In this document: positions 39,505 to 51,297 of the stretch, piece after piece | How positions within the stretch are numbered: position 1 is the first letter of the stretch | Layout of the letters: the number at the start of each line of letters is the position of its first letter | NCBI GenBank assembly: GCA_016124535.1 | Contig: WGNK01000023.1 | Span: 1 to 64,000, forward strand | From: Azospirillum sp. | GTDB taxonomy: Bacteria; Pseudomonadota; Alphaproteobacteria; Azospirillales; Azospirillaceae | Direction: 5' to 3' | DNA length: 64,000 bases | The notes under the pieces: generated by a model | Database searches by the model: none | The model's input: only the letters and a program-made list of their open reading frames with translations | What the model was told of the DNA's origin: nothing | Made by a program: the position numbers and the translations under genes

Positions 39505-40243
39505 TCCCGGGCGTGAGCGGGCTCTGCTGCGGACGCTGTGGCTGGTCTGGGCGGCGCTCTGCTGTTTGTTGCCGATGGCGGCGGTCGACCCGGCCCTGTC
39601 GCAGCTGCTGCGCGGGGCCGACGACCAGATCATCGAGGTGTTTCGCCGGATCACCGTGCTCGGCGAGGCGCGCTGGTATCTGGTACCGCTCGGGGTGGCG
39701 GCGCCGCTGCTGCTGCTGGCGGGGCGGCGGCTCGGCGACCGCCGCGCCGCAGCGCGCTGCACACGGCTGGCCTGGGCGCTGATCTTCGTTTTCGCCGTGG
39801 TGGCTGTGGCCGGGCTGGCGACCGATCTGATCAAACCGCTGGTCGGCCGAGCCCGACCCAAGCTGCTCGACCAGCAGGGCTTCTACGGCTTCCTGCCGTT
39901 GACCTTCCGGACCGATTTCCGCTCGTTTCCCTCCGGCCACGCCACCACCGCGATGGCCTTGGCGGCGGCCCTGGGCTGTCTGCTGCCGCGCTGGCGGGTG
40001 GTTCTGCTGGCCTTGGGCGGTGCGCTCGCGTTGACCCGGGTCGCGGTCAACGCCCATTTCCTGGGCGACGTGATCGGCGGCGCCACCGTTGCCGCCTTCA
40101 CCACGCTGCTGGTGCGCGACTGGTTTGCCGGCCGCGGCCTGGTGTTCGGGCCGCAGGCAGGGGAAAAAATGGCGCGGCTCGGTCCCCCGGTCCACAGCAA
40201 TGACCGCGGGCCGGTGGACGTCTCAGGCGCCGACGAGCCGTGA
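39497..40243 (+). CDS. PAP2-family membrane phosphatase (LpxE/F or undecaprenyl-PP phosphatase type)
   Basis: About 248 residues with five to six membrane segments. The three phosphatase motifs are complete: KPLVGRARPK, SFPSGHATT, and R-x5-H-x3-D in TRVAVNAHFLGDV. PAP2 enzymes of this kind remove phosphate from lipid A or from polyprenyl diphosphate. Its position after the GT83 gene (8-base overlap) suggests lipid A dephosphorylation or carrier recycling. The 3' end overlaps the convergent hydrolase gene by 21 bases. Confidence 0.85.
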   Translation: MVDPGRERALLRTLWLVWAALCCLLPMAAVDPALSQLLRGADDQIIEVFRRITVLGEARWYLVPLGVAAPLLLLAGRRLGDRRAAARCTRLAWALIFVFAVVAVAGLATDLIKPLVGRARPKLLDQQGFYGFLPLTFRTDFRSFPSGHATTAMALAAALGCLLPRWRVVLLALGGALALTRVAVNAHFLGDVIGGATVAAFTTLLVRDWFAGRGLVFGPQAGEKMARLGPPVHSNDRGPVDVSGADEP

Positions 40244-40996
40244 CCGGATAAATCCGGCCATCGCGGCCAGTACCGTATCGGTTCGTTCGCGGTGGGGGAC
40301 GTGGCCGCAGCCGGGCAGCAACAGCGTCTCGGCCCCGCCGCTGACCCGAGCGGCGATGGCATCGACCTGCACCGGGGTGCCGTATTGGTCGGCAACTCCC
40401 TGGATCACCAGGGTTGGACAGGCGATCCCCGGCAGCACGTCCTCGATGTTCCAGTCGCGAAAGCCGGGCTCCAGCCAGGTCTCGTGCCAGGCTCGGAACA
40501 CGCGGTCGGGGTCGGGGTGGTGACGCGCCAGGTGGCGGCGCAGGCGGCCGTCGGGCCAGGCGGCGACGGCGTCGCGGATGCCGGCCAGGGTGATCTCCTC
40601 GACCAGGACATGGGGCGCTTCGAGGACAATGCCGCGGCAGCGCCGTCTCGCGGCGCCGGCATGGATCAGGGCGATCGAGGCGCCGTCGCTATGGCCGATC
40701 AGGATCGGCTCGGTGATGCCGATGCGATCGAGCAGCCGGGGTAGCACTTCCAGGGCCTCGACCTGCAGGTAGTCGGGACCGCGCCGGCGCGACGGCGTCT
40801 CCGACTTGCCGTAGCCGGGGCGGGAATAGACCAGGCCCGGCATGCCCAGTGCCGCGGTCAGGCGATCGGGAAAATCGTGCCATTGACCGGCCGACCCCAG
40901 TCCTTCATGGAGGAAGATCAGCGTCGGGGAGTCGCTTTCGGGGCCGGGCAGGCGGCGACACTCGATCGCCGTGCCGGCGACGATGAGCCCGGGCAT
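40223..40996 (-). CDS. Alpha/beta-fold hydrolase
   Basis: About 257 residues. The nucleophile elbow GHSDGA gives the catalytic Ser, LIFLHEGLGS forms the oxyanion region, and GCGHVPHRE supplies the catalytic His near the C-terminus. The substrate is unknown; the pattern fits small esterases/peptidases of the alpha/beta superfamily. ATG 40996 is preceded by AGGA. It starts five bases after the ROK kinase gene, so they are probably co-transcribed. Confidence 0.85.
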   Translation of the reverse strand: MPGLIVAGTAIECRRLPGPESDSPTLIFLHEGLGSAGQWHDFPDRLTAALGMPGLVYSRPGYGKSETPSRRRGPDYLQVEALEVLPRLLDRIGITEPILIGHSDGASIALIHAGAARRRCRGIVLEAPHVLVEEITLAGIRDAVAAWPDGRLRRHLARHHPDPDRVFRAWHETWLEPGFRDWNIEDVLPGIACPTLVIQGVADQYGTPVQVDAIAARVSGGAETLLLPGCGHVPHRERTDTVLAAMAGFIRSRLVGA

Positions 40997-41001
40997 GGCA
41001 A

Positions 41002-41928
41002 TCAATCCTGCCCGTCGCCCGGTCGCCACAACCAGGCGGCGCCGCGCACGCCGCTGGAATCGCCGTATCGGGCCGGTCGGACCGGCGTGACGACGGCATC
41101 GGAAAAGCACCAGCGTTGCAGCATTTCGGGCAGGCCCTCACACAGTCCGGGCAACCTGGACAGGCCGCCGCCGAGCACGATCACATCGGGATCGAGAAGA
41201 TTGACCACGGTGGCGAGGCCGCGCGCAACCCGGTCGCGATGGCGGACGAGGGTCGCAAGGCACGCCGGGTCACCGGCCAGCGCCTGTGCCGCGATCGCCT
41301 CCGGACTGCTCTCGTGGCCGGTGGCGCGGCGATGGTCGGCCGCAAGACCGGGGCCTGAGATGAAAGTTTCCAGGCAGCCGGAGCGGCCGCAATAGCAGGT
41401 CGGGCCGGGGCGTTCGTCGCCGCCGGGGGCGGGCAGGGGCCAGGGCAGCGGATTATGGCCCCACTCGCCGGCAACCGCGTTGGCGCCGCCGAGCGGCTTG
41501 CCGTCGACCACGATGCCGGCGCCGCAGCCGGTCCCCAGAATGGCGGCGAACACCACACCGGCACCCGCCCCGGCCCCGTCGGTCGCCTCCGAGACGGCCA
41601 GGCAATTGGCATCGTTCTGGAGGCGCACCGCCCGGCCGAGGGCCGCTTCGAGGTCGCGGTCGAGGGCATGACCGATCAACCACGTCGAATTGGCGTTCTT
41701 GACCAGCCCGGTTCGCGGCGATACCACGCCCGGAATGCCGACCCCGACCGTGCCCCGGCCACAGATCTCGGCTTCAAGCCGCGCGACCAGGGCCGCGATT
41801 GCCGCAACCGTGCCGGGGTAGTCGTGACGCGGCGTCGGCACCCGAAGCCGGGCGCAGTCCCGCCCGTCCTGGTCGAGTACCACGCCTTCGATCTTCGTGC
41901 CGCCGAGGTCGATGCCGATGCGAAACAT
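41002..41928 (-). CDS. ROK-family sugar kinase
   Basis: About 308 residues. FRIGIDLGGTKIEGVVLD is the phosphate-binding opening, LQNDANCLAV contains the catalytic Asp, and the zinc-binding cysteines lie in CYCGRSGCLETF. These are the ROK signatures found in N-acetylglucosamine kinase and fructokinase; I cannot decide between them. A 16-bp palindrome (42049-42064) lies about 120 bases upstream. Confidence 0.9.
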   Translation of the reverse strand: MFRIGIDLGGTKIEGVVLDQDGRDCARLRVPTPRHDYPGTVAAIAALVARLEAEICGRGTVGVGIPGVVSPRTGLVKNANSTWLIGHALDRDLEAALGRAVRLQNDANCLAVSEATDGAGAGAGVVFAAILGTGCGAGIVVDGKPLGGANAVAGEWGHNPLPWPLPAPGGDERPGPTCYCGRSGCLETFISGPGLAADHRRATGHESSPEAIAAQALAGDPACLATLVRHRDRVARGLATVVNLLDPDVIVLGGGLSRLPGLCEGLPEMLQRWCFSDAVVTPVRPARYGDSSGVRGAAWLWRPGDGQD

Positions 41929-42048
41929 GGCCAAGATATGCCGCGCGGATCCGGCCCGGGCAAGCCTTCGCTGCGCGATCTCGGCACCGTGCGGTACCGG
42001 CCACGGCCGGGAGGTCCGACCGCATGACCCGGTTATCTTGGGAACGAC

Positions 42049-42064
42049 GTGCCCGATCGGGCAC
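42049..42064. promoter_or_regulatory. 16-bp perfect palindrome, possible operator
   Basis: GTGCCCGATCGGGCAC is its own reverse complement and lies in the divergent ROK/secreted-protein gap. From base composition alone roughly two such palindromes are expected in 64 kb, so location is the main argument. Confidence 0.3.
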
Positions 42065-42135
42065 AGCGCTCAAGAAATGGGCGGGCCGCTCGGTTTTTTT
42101 CTTGACTGGACTTGCTGAAATCTGCGGTTCTGCGT

Positions 42136-42181
42136 CAACAAGCGACGCGGCGATGCCGCAACAAGCGACGCGGCGATGCCG
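42136..42181. repeat. 23-bp perfect tandem duplication
   Basis: A 23-base unit beginning CAACAAGCGACG occurs at 42136-42158 and again at 42159-42181 with no mismatch. It is intergenic, about 90 bases before the secreted-protein start. Confidence 0.95.
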
Positions 42182-42274
42182 AAGTTTGCCGTTTTTTGAA
42201 ACCGAATATGCCGACGCGGGGGCTCCATGCCGTTCTTCGATATTGTGCCGCGGGGAGGCCGCTCGGCGCCTCGC

Positions 42275-42859
42275 ATGATCAAGAGTCTGCTGATCGCGAC
42301 CGCGCTCGCCGGGCTGATCGGCGCGGCTCCGGCGATCGCCGCGCAGGACTGCTTTTCCAAGGCCGAATTCGAGGCCGATCAGGCGCTGCGGGTCCATACC
42401 GAACTGATGGTCATCGGGCTGAAGTGCCACAAGACCTATCACGACCAGGATCCGTTCGGTCACTACGCCGAATTCACCCACGCCAATGCCGGACCGTTGC
42501 GCCAATGGGAGCGGACCATGGTCGGTCACTTCCAGAAGGTCGGCGGCGGCAATGCGACCAAACGGTTCGACACCTATCGGACCGAACTGGCCAATGAAAC
42601 CAGCCAGCGCAGCCTGATGATCCCGGCCGCGGATTATTGCGCGACCCAGATCCAACGGCTGTTGGAGGTCACCAGCCTGAAATCCGCCGACTTCAAGCGG
42701 ATGATCAACGACGTGAAGGGCGAGCCGGTGTCGACCCGGCCGATGTGCGGCAAGGCGACTCAGGTGGCCGCCGTGCCGACCCGCGTCGAGACGATGCGCG
42801 CACCGCTGGCGCATCCGTCGCCGACCCATAAGCCGGCCCACAAAGCGCCGACCAAATAG
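42275..42859 (+). CDS. Secreted protein of unknown function
   Basis: About 194 residues from ATG 42275. A Sec signal ends near IAAQDC (about residue 24). The mature part is helical with four cysteines (QDCFS, LKCHK, DYCAT, PMCGK) that could form two disulfides, and a Pro/His/Lys-rich tail (THKPAHKAPTK). No enzyme motif is visible. I do not recognise the family. It is followed about 130 bases later by azlC. Confidence 0.75.
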   Translation: MIKSLLIATALAGLIGAAPAIAAQDCFSKAEFEADQALRVHTELMVIGLKCHKTYHDQDPFGHYAEFTHANAGPLRQWERTMVGHFQKVGGGNATKRFDTYRTELANETSQRSLMIPAADYCATQIQRLLEVTSLKSADFKRMINDVKGEPVSTRPMCGKATQVAAVPTRVETMRAPLAHPSPTHKPAHKAPTK

Positions 42860-42990
42860 CCGGATACGACGTCTTTGCCGGTTCGGACTGTGACGGGCGC
42901 CTGCATGGCGCCCGTTCCATGTCGGCATGGGTGATCGGCGCGCAGCTGATTTATACCCCGCGTCGTCAAACCCGAAATGGATACCCCTGG

Positions 42991-43746
42991 ATGCAGCCAA
43001 CCGGCGAAACCGCAGCCCGTTCCTGGACGGCCGCGGTGCGGCTTGGTGTCCTCGAATCCCTGGGCATGCCGACCGTGATGCTGGCGGCCAGCTTCCTTGG
43101 CTTCGGTTCGCTGGTCCGGGGCAGCGGCGCCTCGCTCTGGGCCGGGCTGGCCTCGACCGCGTCGACCTGGGCGCTGCCCGGCCAGATCGTCCAGTTCGAA
43201 CTGTATGGTGCCGGCGCCTCGCTGCTCGCGGTCGGCCTGGCGGTGTGGCTGACCAATGCCCGGCTGCTGCCGATGGTGGTGACGTTGGCGCCATTGATTC
43301 GGGACGACCGGATGCCGCGCTGGCGCTATTACGCGGTGGCGCATCTGATCGCGCTGACCGGCTGGGTGATCGCGATGAAGCGGGGGCCGGAACTGCCCCG
43401 GTCCGAGCGTTTGCCCTATTTTCTCGGCTTCACCGGCAGCCTGTTCGCGGTCAGCCTGGTTGCCACCGCGATCGGTTTTGAACTGGCCGGGACGCTGCCG
43501 AAGCCGGTGACCACCGGGCTGATGTTCCTCAATCCGGTCTATTTCATGCTGATGTTCATGGATGTCCGCCACCGGTCCTGGGTTCTGGCCCTGGCGGTCG
43601 GCGCGGTACTGGGGCCGCTGCTGCACCGGGTCGATGCTGATTGGGGGCTGCTGGTCACCGGGGTGCTCGGGGGTAGCCTGGCCTTTGCCGGTGACCGCTG
43701 GTGGCGCCGCTGGCGTGGCGGGGCGGCCGGCCGGATCCGGTCATGA
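42991..43746 (+). CDS. azlC: AzlC-family branched-chain amino acid exporter, large subunit
   Basis: About 251 residues with seven to eight hydrophobic segments. The AzlC signature runs through ESLGMPTVMLAASFLGFGSL, STASTWALPGQIVQFEL and LTNARLLPMVVTL. With AzlD it exports branched-chain amino acids. ATG 42991 is the best start. It overlaps azlD by four bases. Confidence 0.87.
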   Translation: MQPTGETAARSWTAAVRLGVLESLGMPTVMLAASFLGFGSLVRGSGASLWAGLASTASTWALPGQIVQFELYGAGASLLAVGLAVWLTNARLLPMVVTLAPLIRDDRMPRWRYYAVAHLIALTGWVIAMKRGPELPRSERLPYFLGFTGSLFAVSLVATAIGFELAGTLPKPVTTGLMFLNPVYFMLMFMDVRHRSWVLALAVGAVLGPLLHRVDADWGLLVTGVLGGSLAFAGDRWWRRWRGGAAGRIRS

Positions 43747-44081
43747 CCGACTCCTTGCTGTGGCTGACGGTGCTGGTCGGCGCGCTGACGACTTATTTCT
43801 GGCGCGCGCTCGGAGTCGCGCTGTCGGGCCGCATGGATCCCGCCGGCGCCCTGTTCGAATGGGTCGGCTGTGTTGCCTATGCCCTGCTGGCGGGACTGGT
43901 CGCCCGGATGATTCTGTTGCCGATCGGCGTCTTGCAAGCGACCCCGCTGTCCCACCGCATCATCGCATCCGCCGTAGCCTGCGCGGTGTTTTTTTTGACC
44001 CGGCGGAGCGTGCTGTTAGGAGTCGGCGCCGGGGTCGGCACCTTGATCCTGTTGGCCGCGGGCGTTCTGCCATTCGTCTGA
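43743..44081 (+). CDS. azlD: AzlD-family branched-chain amino acid exporter, small subunit
   Basis: 112 residues with three to four hydrophobic segments, including TTYFWRALGVALSG and FEWVGCVAYALLAGLVARM. Size, pattern and the ATGA overlap with azlC identify it. The pair sits upstream of the liv importer. Confidence 0.87.
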   Translation: MTDSLLWLTVLVGALTTYFWRALGVALSGRMDPAGALFEWVGCVAYALLAGLVARMILLPIGVLQATPLSHRIIASAVACAVFFLTRRSVLLGVGAGVGTLILLAAGVLPFV

Positions 44082-44375
44082 GCACAGTGCCGGTCCTTGC
44101 GCCAAAACGGCGAGAGCGGCGCGACGTCGCGGTGGAAAAGGCATTGCTCTCTTGCCCTTGGCCGATGGCGTGGGATAAGAGATCTACTTCGAAGCATTTG
44201 CAGCGCTGGCCGGTGCGTTTCGGGTCGGCTGGCACTGCAGTGACGTTGTCTCTTTCCGTCTCGGTGTGCCGCCCTTGCCCGATTGGATTCCCGCCTTCGT
44301 CTCTGGTGTGCCGCTGTGGTCGCCGCGGGTGGGACCGGTCGATCAGCCGCCGCCCCGCAGACCAGGGCAAATCTG

Positions 44376-45293
44376 ATGGAATATTTCCTCCAGCAGTTGA
44401 TCAACGGCCTAACCCTGGGTGCCATCTATGGTTTGATCGCGATCGGCTACACCATGGTTTACGGCATTATCGGCATGATAAATTTCGCCCATGGCGAAAT
44501 TTACATGATCGGTGCGTTCATCGCGGTGATTACCTTTGTCATTCTTGGCATGTTTGGCATCACCTGGGTGCCGATCGCGGTTCTGATCGTCTTGGCGATG
44601 TCGATGATCTTCACCAGCGCCTATGGCTGGGCGATCGAACGCATCGCCTACCGGCCGCTGCGGCATTCGCCCCGGCTGGCGCCGCTGATCTCGGCGATCG
44701 GCATGTCGATCTTCTTGCAGAATTACGTCCAGCTGCTCCAGGGCGCGCGCAACCGCCCGATCCCGCCGGTGATCCAGGGCGGCTTCTCGGTGATGGAGCG
44801 CGCCGACGGCTTCAACGTCAGCCTGAGCTACCTGCAGATCATCATCATGGTGCTGACCGTGGTGCTGATGTTCGGCTTTACCCGGCTGATCAACCACACC
44901 GAGTTGGGCCGGGCTCAGCGTGCCTGCGAGCAGGACAAGACCATGGCCGGGCTGTTGGGGGTCGATGTCGATCGCACGATTTCCCTGACCTTCGTGGTCG
45001 GTGCTGCCCTGGCCGGGGTCGCCGGCGTCATGGTGACCATGTATTACGGCGTGATCGATTTCTATATCGGCTTCCTGGCCGGCATCAAAGCCTTCACCGC
45101 GGCGGTGCTGGGCGGCATTGGCTCGCTGCCCGGCGCGATGATGGGCGGCATCCTGATCGGCCTCATCGAGTCGTTCTGGTCGGCCTATTTCACCATCGAA
45201 TACAAGGACGTGGCGACCTTCTCGATTCTGGTCCTGGTCCTCATCTTCCGACCCTCGGGCTTGCTCGGGCGGCCGGAAATCGAGAAGGTGTGA
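44376..45293 (+). CDS. livH: Branched-chain amino acid ABC transporter permease LivH
   Basis: About 305 residues. [30 protein letters not shown] and [14 protein letters not shown] are LivH hallmarks, and the EAA-like loop ([18 protein letters not shown]) is complete. ATG 44376 has AGGGCAA upstream. livM starts five bases after the stop codon. Confidence 0.96.
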   Translation: MEYFLQQLINGLTLGAIYGLIAIGYTMVYGIIGMINFAHGEIYMIGAFIAVITFVILGMFGITWVPIAVLIVLAMSMIFTSAYGWAIERIAYRPLRHSPRLAPLISAIGMSIFLQNYVQLLQGARNRPIPPVIQGGFSVMERADGFNVSLSYLQIIIMVLTVVLMFGFTRLINHTELGRAQRACEQDKTMAGLLGVDVDRTISLTFVVGAALAGVAGVMVTMYYGVIDFYIGFLAGIKAFTAAVLGGIGSLPGAMMGGILIGLIESFWSAYFTIEYKDVATFSILVLVLIFRPSGLLGRPEIEKV

Positions 45294-45297
45294 AGCC

Positions 45298-46778
<1,481 letters not shown>

Positions 46779-46782
<4 letters not shown>

Positions 46783-47639
46783 CTGTCCCGCCCAAGCCCA
46801 CCCCCTTGCTCGAGGTCGAGCATCTGACCATGCGTTTCGGCGGCCTGATCGCGGTCAGCGAGGTCTCGTTCACCGCGATGGACCGCGAGATCACCGCGAT
46901 CATCGGACCCAACGGCGCCGGCAAGACCACGGTGTTCAACTGCCTGACCGGGTTCTACACGCCGACCGTCGGTCGGCTGACCATGCACCGGAAGCCACCG
47001 AAGACGCCGTTGTATCTGGAGCGTCTGGAGGCTTATCGGATCGCGCACAAGGCGCGGGTCGCCCGGACCTTCCAGAATATCCGCTTGTTCTCCGGCATGA
47101 GCGTGCTGGAAAATATGATCGTTGCCCAGCACAACAAGCTGATGCGGGCCTCGGGATTTTCGCTGGCCGGCTTGTTCGGGCTGCCGGTCTATCGCCGGGC
47201 GGAGCGGGCGGCGGTGGACCTCGCGCGCTATTGGCTTGACCGGGTCAACCTGATTGATGTGGCCGACTGGCAGGCCGGCAATCTGCCTTATGGCGCCCAG
47301 CGTCGGTTGGAAATTGCCCGCGCGATGTGCACCGAGCCGGCGCTGCTCTGCCTCGACGAGCCGGCGGCCGGCCTCAATCCCAGGGAGTCGGCGGAACTCA
47401 GCGATCTGCTCACCTTCATCCGCGACGAGCATAAGATCGGCGTCCTGCTGATCGAGCACGACATGAGCGTGGTCATGACCATTTCCGACCACGTCGTGGT
47501 GCTCGAATACGGCCGCAAGATTTCCGACGGCACACCGGCCGAGGTGCGGGTCGATCCGGCGGTGATCCGCGCCTATCTGGGCGAGGAGGAAGAAGAGACA
47601 CCGCCCGAGGCGGTCCAGCGGCTGGCGGGGGGCGCCTGA
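46779..47639 (+). CDS. livG: Branched-chain amino acid ABC transporter ATPase LivG
   Basis: 286 residues. Walker A is GPNGAGKTT, the signature region is [15 protein letters not shown], and Walker B is [10 protein letters not shown], followed by H-loop [23 protein letters not shown] is typical of LivG. livF starts two bases after the stop. Confidence 0.96.
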
Positions 47640-47640
47640 A

Positions 47641-48351
47641 ATGCTGAAGGTTTCCGGCGTTCATACCTATTACGGTGCGATCGAGGCCCTGAAGGGCGTC
47701 GATCTGGAGGTCGTGCAGGGGGAAATCGTCACCCTGATCGGCGCCAATGGGGCGGGCAAATCGACCCTGTTGATGACGATTTGCGGCAACCCGCGCGCGC
47801 GTTTCGGCCATGTCAGCTTCGAGGGTGAGGACATTACCCAACTGCCGACCTTCGAGATCATCCGCCGCGGCATCGCCCAATCGCCCGAGGGGCGGCGGAT
47901 TTTTGCGCGCATGACCGTGGTCGAAAATCTCCAGCTGGGCGGCCTGACCGCACCCAAGGAACGCTATGCCGACAACCTGGAACAGGTGTTCACCCTGTTT
48001 CCGCGGTTGAAGGAACGGCGCGAACAGCGTGGCGGCACGCTTTCGGGCGGCGAGCAGCAGATGCTGTCGATCGGCCGCGCCTTGATGAGCCAGCCGCGTC
48101 TGCTGCTGCTCGACGAGCCGTCGCTCGGGCTGGCGCCGATGATCGTCAAACAGATTTTCAATGTCGTTCGTGAAATCAACCGCAGCCAGGGCGTGACCGT
48201 GTTCATGGTCGAACAAAATGCCCATCACGCCCTGCGCCTGGCCCACCGCGGCTATGTCCTGGTCAACGGCGCGATTGCCCTCAGCGGCACCGGCGCCGAA
48301 CTGCTGGCCAACGAGGAGGTCCGCGCCGCCTATCTGGAGGGCGGCCATTGA
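47641..48351 (+). CDS. livF: Branched-chain amino acid ABC transporter ATPase LivF
   Basis: 236 residues. Walker A is GANGAGKST, the signature LSGGEQQMLSIGRALM is perfect, and Walker B is LLLLDEPSLG. PEGRRIFARMTVVENL is typical of LivF. It is followed by the small membrane protein gene. Confidence 0.96.
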   Translation: MLKVSGVHTYYGAIEALKGVDLEVVQGEIVTLIGANGAGKSTLLMTICGNPRARFGHVSFEGEDITQLPTFEIIRRGIAQSPEGRRIFARMTVVENLQLGGLTAPKERYADNLEQVFTLFPRLKERREQRGGTLSGGEQQMLSIGRALMSQPRLLLLDEPSLGLAPMIVKQIFNVVREINRSQGVTVFMVEQNAHHALRLAHRGYVLVNGAIALSGTGAELLANEEVRAAYLEGGH

Positions 48352-48437
48352 GCGACGTCCAGGCGTCGGGTCCGGTCGCGGCGGCGGCTGGCGCGGCAGG
48401 GTTGGGCGGTCCAGTGCAGGAATCGAGGTAAACAGAG

Positions 48438-48791
48438 ATGGAACAACTGTTCGGGGTCTCGCTGCCGGTGTTTATCGGCCTGACGCTGGTGGTTTTTGGC
48501 GGATGCGCCTTTATGTCCGGACAGGCCTTGGCCAAGGGCTGGCGGCCGGTCTACCTGGTGTTCGTCTATGGCGCCCTGCTGGGATTGGGCGACCGCTTTT
48601 TGGCCTTTGCGCTCTTTCACGACAAGTTGCTGACGCTGTCGGGCTATCTGCTCAATACCGTGGTGCTGTGCGGCATCTGCTACCTGTCGTTCCGGCTGAC
48701 CCAGGCGCGGCGCATGGTCACCCAATACCCCTGGCTCTATGTGCGAAACGGTCCGTTCGGATGGCGCCAGCGGCCGATCCCGCTGGCCTGA
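48438..48791 (+). CDS. Small membrane protein of the liv operon (DUF6867-like)
   Basis: 117 residues with three hydrophobic segments (IGLTLVVFGGCAFMSG, VYGALLGLGDRFLAFALF, LSGYLLNTVVLCGICYLSF) and a basic tail ending in PWLYVRNGPFGWRQR. I recall this as a conserved small protein after livF in many Alphaproteobacteria, listed as DUF6867. Its function is unknown, but its place between livF and the binding proteins suggests a link to this importer. Confidence 0.8.
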   Translation: MEQLFGVSLPVFIGLTLVVFGGCAFMSGQALAKGWRPVYLVFVYGALLGLGDRFLAFALFHDKLLTLSGYLLNTVVLCGICYLSFRLTQARRMVTQYPWLYVRNGPFGWRQRPIPLA

Positions 48792-48980
48792 CCGATGAGG
48801 GTCGCAGATGCGGCGGCGGGCGCGGCCGAACCATGGTGGCGTGCGCGGAGTGCGCCCATATGACGGAAATCTTGATTCTTGGCGGTGCCCACCCTTGGGT
48901 ATCGCAGCCAGAGACTCTTGGGGAACGGCTCCCCGGGGGGAGTGCGTGATGGGACATCAAAATAAGGGGGAAATCGTAAG

Positions 48981-50093
<1,113 letters not shown>

Positions 50094-50117
50094 GGCTTTG
50101 GCCGCAAGCAACCAAGA

Positions 50118-50154
50118 GGGGCTCCGGCGGTTGGCCGCCGGGGCTCCTTTTTTT
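50118..50154 (+). terminator. Rho-independent terminator between the two binding-protein genes
   Basis: A 13-bp stem (50118-50130 with 50135-50147, two G-U pairs) around a TTGG loop is followed directly by seven T residues. It lies 24 bases after the livK-type stop and just 18 bases before the downstream start codon. Confidence 0.9.
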
Positions 50155-50172
50155 GTCGGAGGAGACCGAGAC

Positions 50173-51297
50173 ATGATTGGGCTGCGGACCGTCGCGATCG
50201 GCGTGGGGATGCTGGTCGCGGCCATCCCTGCGGGGTGGGGAACCGCAATCGCCGCCGAACCGGTGACGATTGCAATGGCGGGGCCGCTGAGCGGCCAGAA
50301 TGCCGCAATGGGTGAGCAGCAGCGCCGGGGCGTCGAACTTGCGGCGGCGGATCTCAACGCGGCCGGCGGGCTGCTCGGGCGCCAGGTGACGGTGATCGCC
50401 GGCGATGACGCCTGCGAGCCCAAACAGGCGGTGGCGCTGGCCAACCGCTACGCCGGCGCCGGAGTCGGCGTGGTGATCGGGCATTTCTGTTCGAGTTCCT
50501 CGATCCCGGCCAGCCGCGTCTACCACGAAGAGAACATCATCCAGATCACCCCGGCCTCGACCAATCCGGCGCTGACCGAGCAGGGCTTCTCCAATGTCTT
50601 CCGGGTGTGCGGCCGCGACGATCAGCAGGGCGCGGTGGCCGGTGCCTTCCTGGCGGACCGCTTCCACGATCGCGCCATCGCGATCATCCATGACAAGACC
50701 GCCTACGGCACCGGCCTGGCCGCCGAGACGCGGGCGGCCCTGGCCAGATCCGGCGTCGTGCCCAAGCTCGACGAGGCCTATGTCGGCGGCGAAAAGGACT
50801 ATTCCGCGCTGGTTGCCCGGCTGAAGCATGCCGCGGTCGAGGTGGTCTATATCGGCGGCTACTACACCGAAGCCGGCCTGATCGTCCGCCAGATGCGCGA
50901 CCAGGGCCTGACCAGCCTGGTGGTGTCGGGTGACGGCCTGATCTCCAACGAGTATTGGGCGATCACCGGCCCGGCCGGGGAGGGCACGCTGATGACCTTC
51001 AACCCGGACCCGCGCAAACGCCCGGACGCCCAGGGCCTGGTTGCGCGGTTCCGGGAAGCCGGCTTCGAACCGGAGGGCTATACCCTCTACTCCTACGCCG
51101 CGGTGCAGGTCTATGCCGAGGCAGTGCGCCGTGCCGGCTCGCTGCGGCCCGATGCCGTGGCCGGCGCGATCCACGGCGGAACCTTCGACACCGTGGTCGG
51201 CCCGCTGGGCTTTGACGCCAGAGGCGATATCACGACGCCGGCCTATGTCTGGTTCGAATGGCACGACGGCCAGTATCGCGAGCTTGACCGGCCCTGA
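50173..51297 (+). CDS. Branched-chain amino acid ABC transporter binding protein (LivJ/LivK type), copy 2
   Basis: About 374 residues from ATG 50173, which has GGAGGAGA upstream. Sec signal ends near TAIAAEP. It shares long aligned stretches with copy 1 (for example QITPASTNPALTEQGFSNVF versus QISPASTNPKLTEQGFANVL), so the two are tandem paralogues. Differences concentrate at surface loops and could change ligand range. Confidence 0.93.
   Translation: MIGLRTVAIGVGMLVAAIPAGWGTAIAAEPVTIAMAGPLSGQNAAMGEQQRRGVELAAADLNAAGGLLGRQVTVIAGDDACEPKQAVALANRYAGAGVGVVIGHFCSSSSIPASRVYHEENIIQITPASTNPALTEQGFSNVFRVCGRDDQQGAVAGAFLADRFHDRAIAIIHDKTAYGTGLAAETRAALARSGVVPKLDEAYVGGEKDYSALVARLKHAAVEVVYIGGYYTEAGLIVRQMRDQGLTSLVVSGDGLISNEYWAITGPAGEGTLMTFNPDPRKRPDAQGLVARFREAGFEPEGYTLYSYAAVQVYAEAVRRAGSLRPDAVAGAIHGGTFDTVVGPLGFDARGDITTPAYVWFEWHDGQYRELDRP

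Larger units (their letters stand above)
41929..42274. other. Intergenic region between the ROK gene and the secreted-protein gene (346 bases)
   Basis: Divergent promoter region. It contains a 16-bp palindrome and a 23-bp tandem duplication, both listed separately, and a T run near 42094-42100. No gene is supported. Confidence 0.6.

Noticed and set aside
37708..39861. 717-residue minus-strand frame opposite the GT83 and PAP2 genes
   Set aside because: Composition is Arg/Gln/Gly-rich as in antisense frames, and both genes on the plus strand are clear.
44233..44242. 10-bp palindrome CACTGCAGTG upstream of livH
   Set aside because: Too short to be distinguished from chance in GC-rich sequence.
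48860..48949. 29-codon frame before the first binding-protein gene
   Set aside because: A GGAG lies upstream but the peptide shows no pattern, and the DNA contains short GC repeats that more likely belong to a leader.
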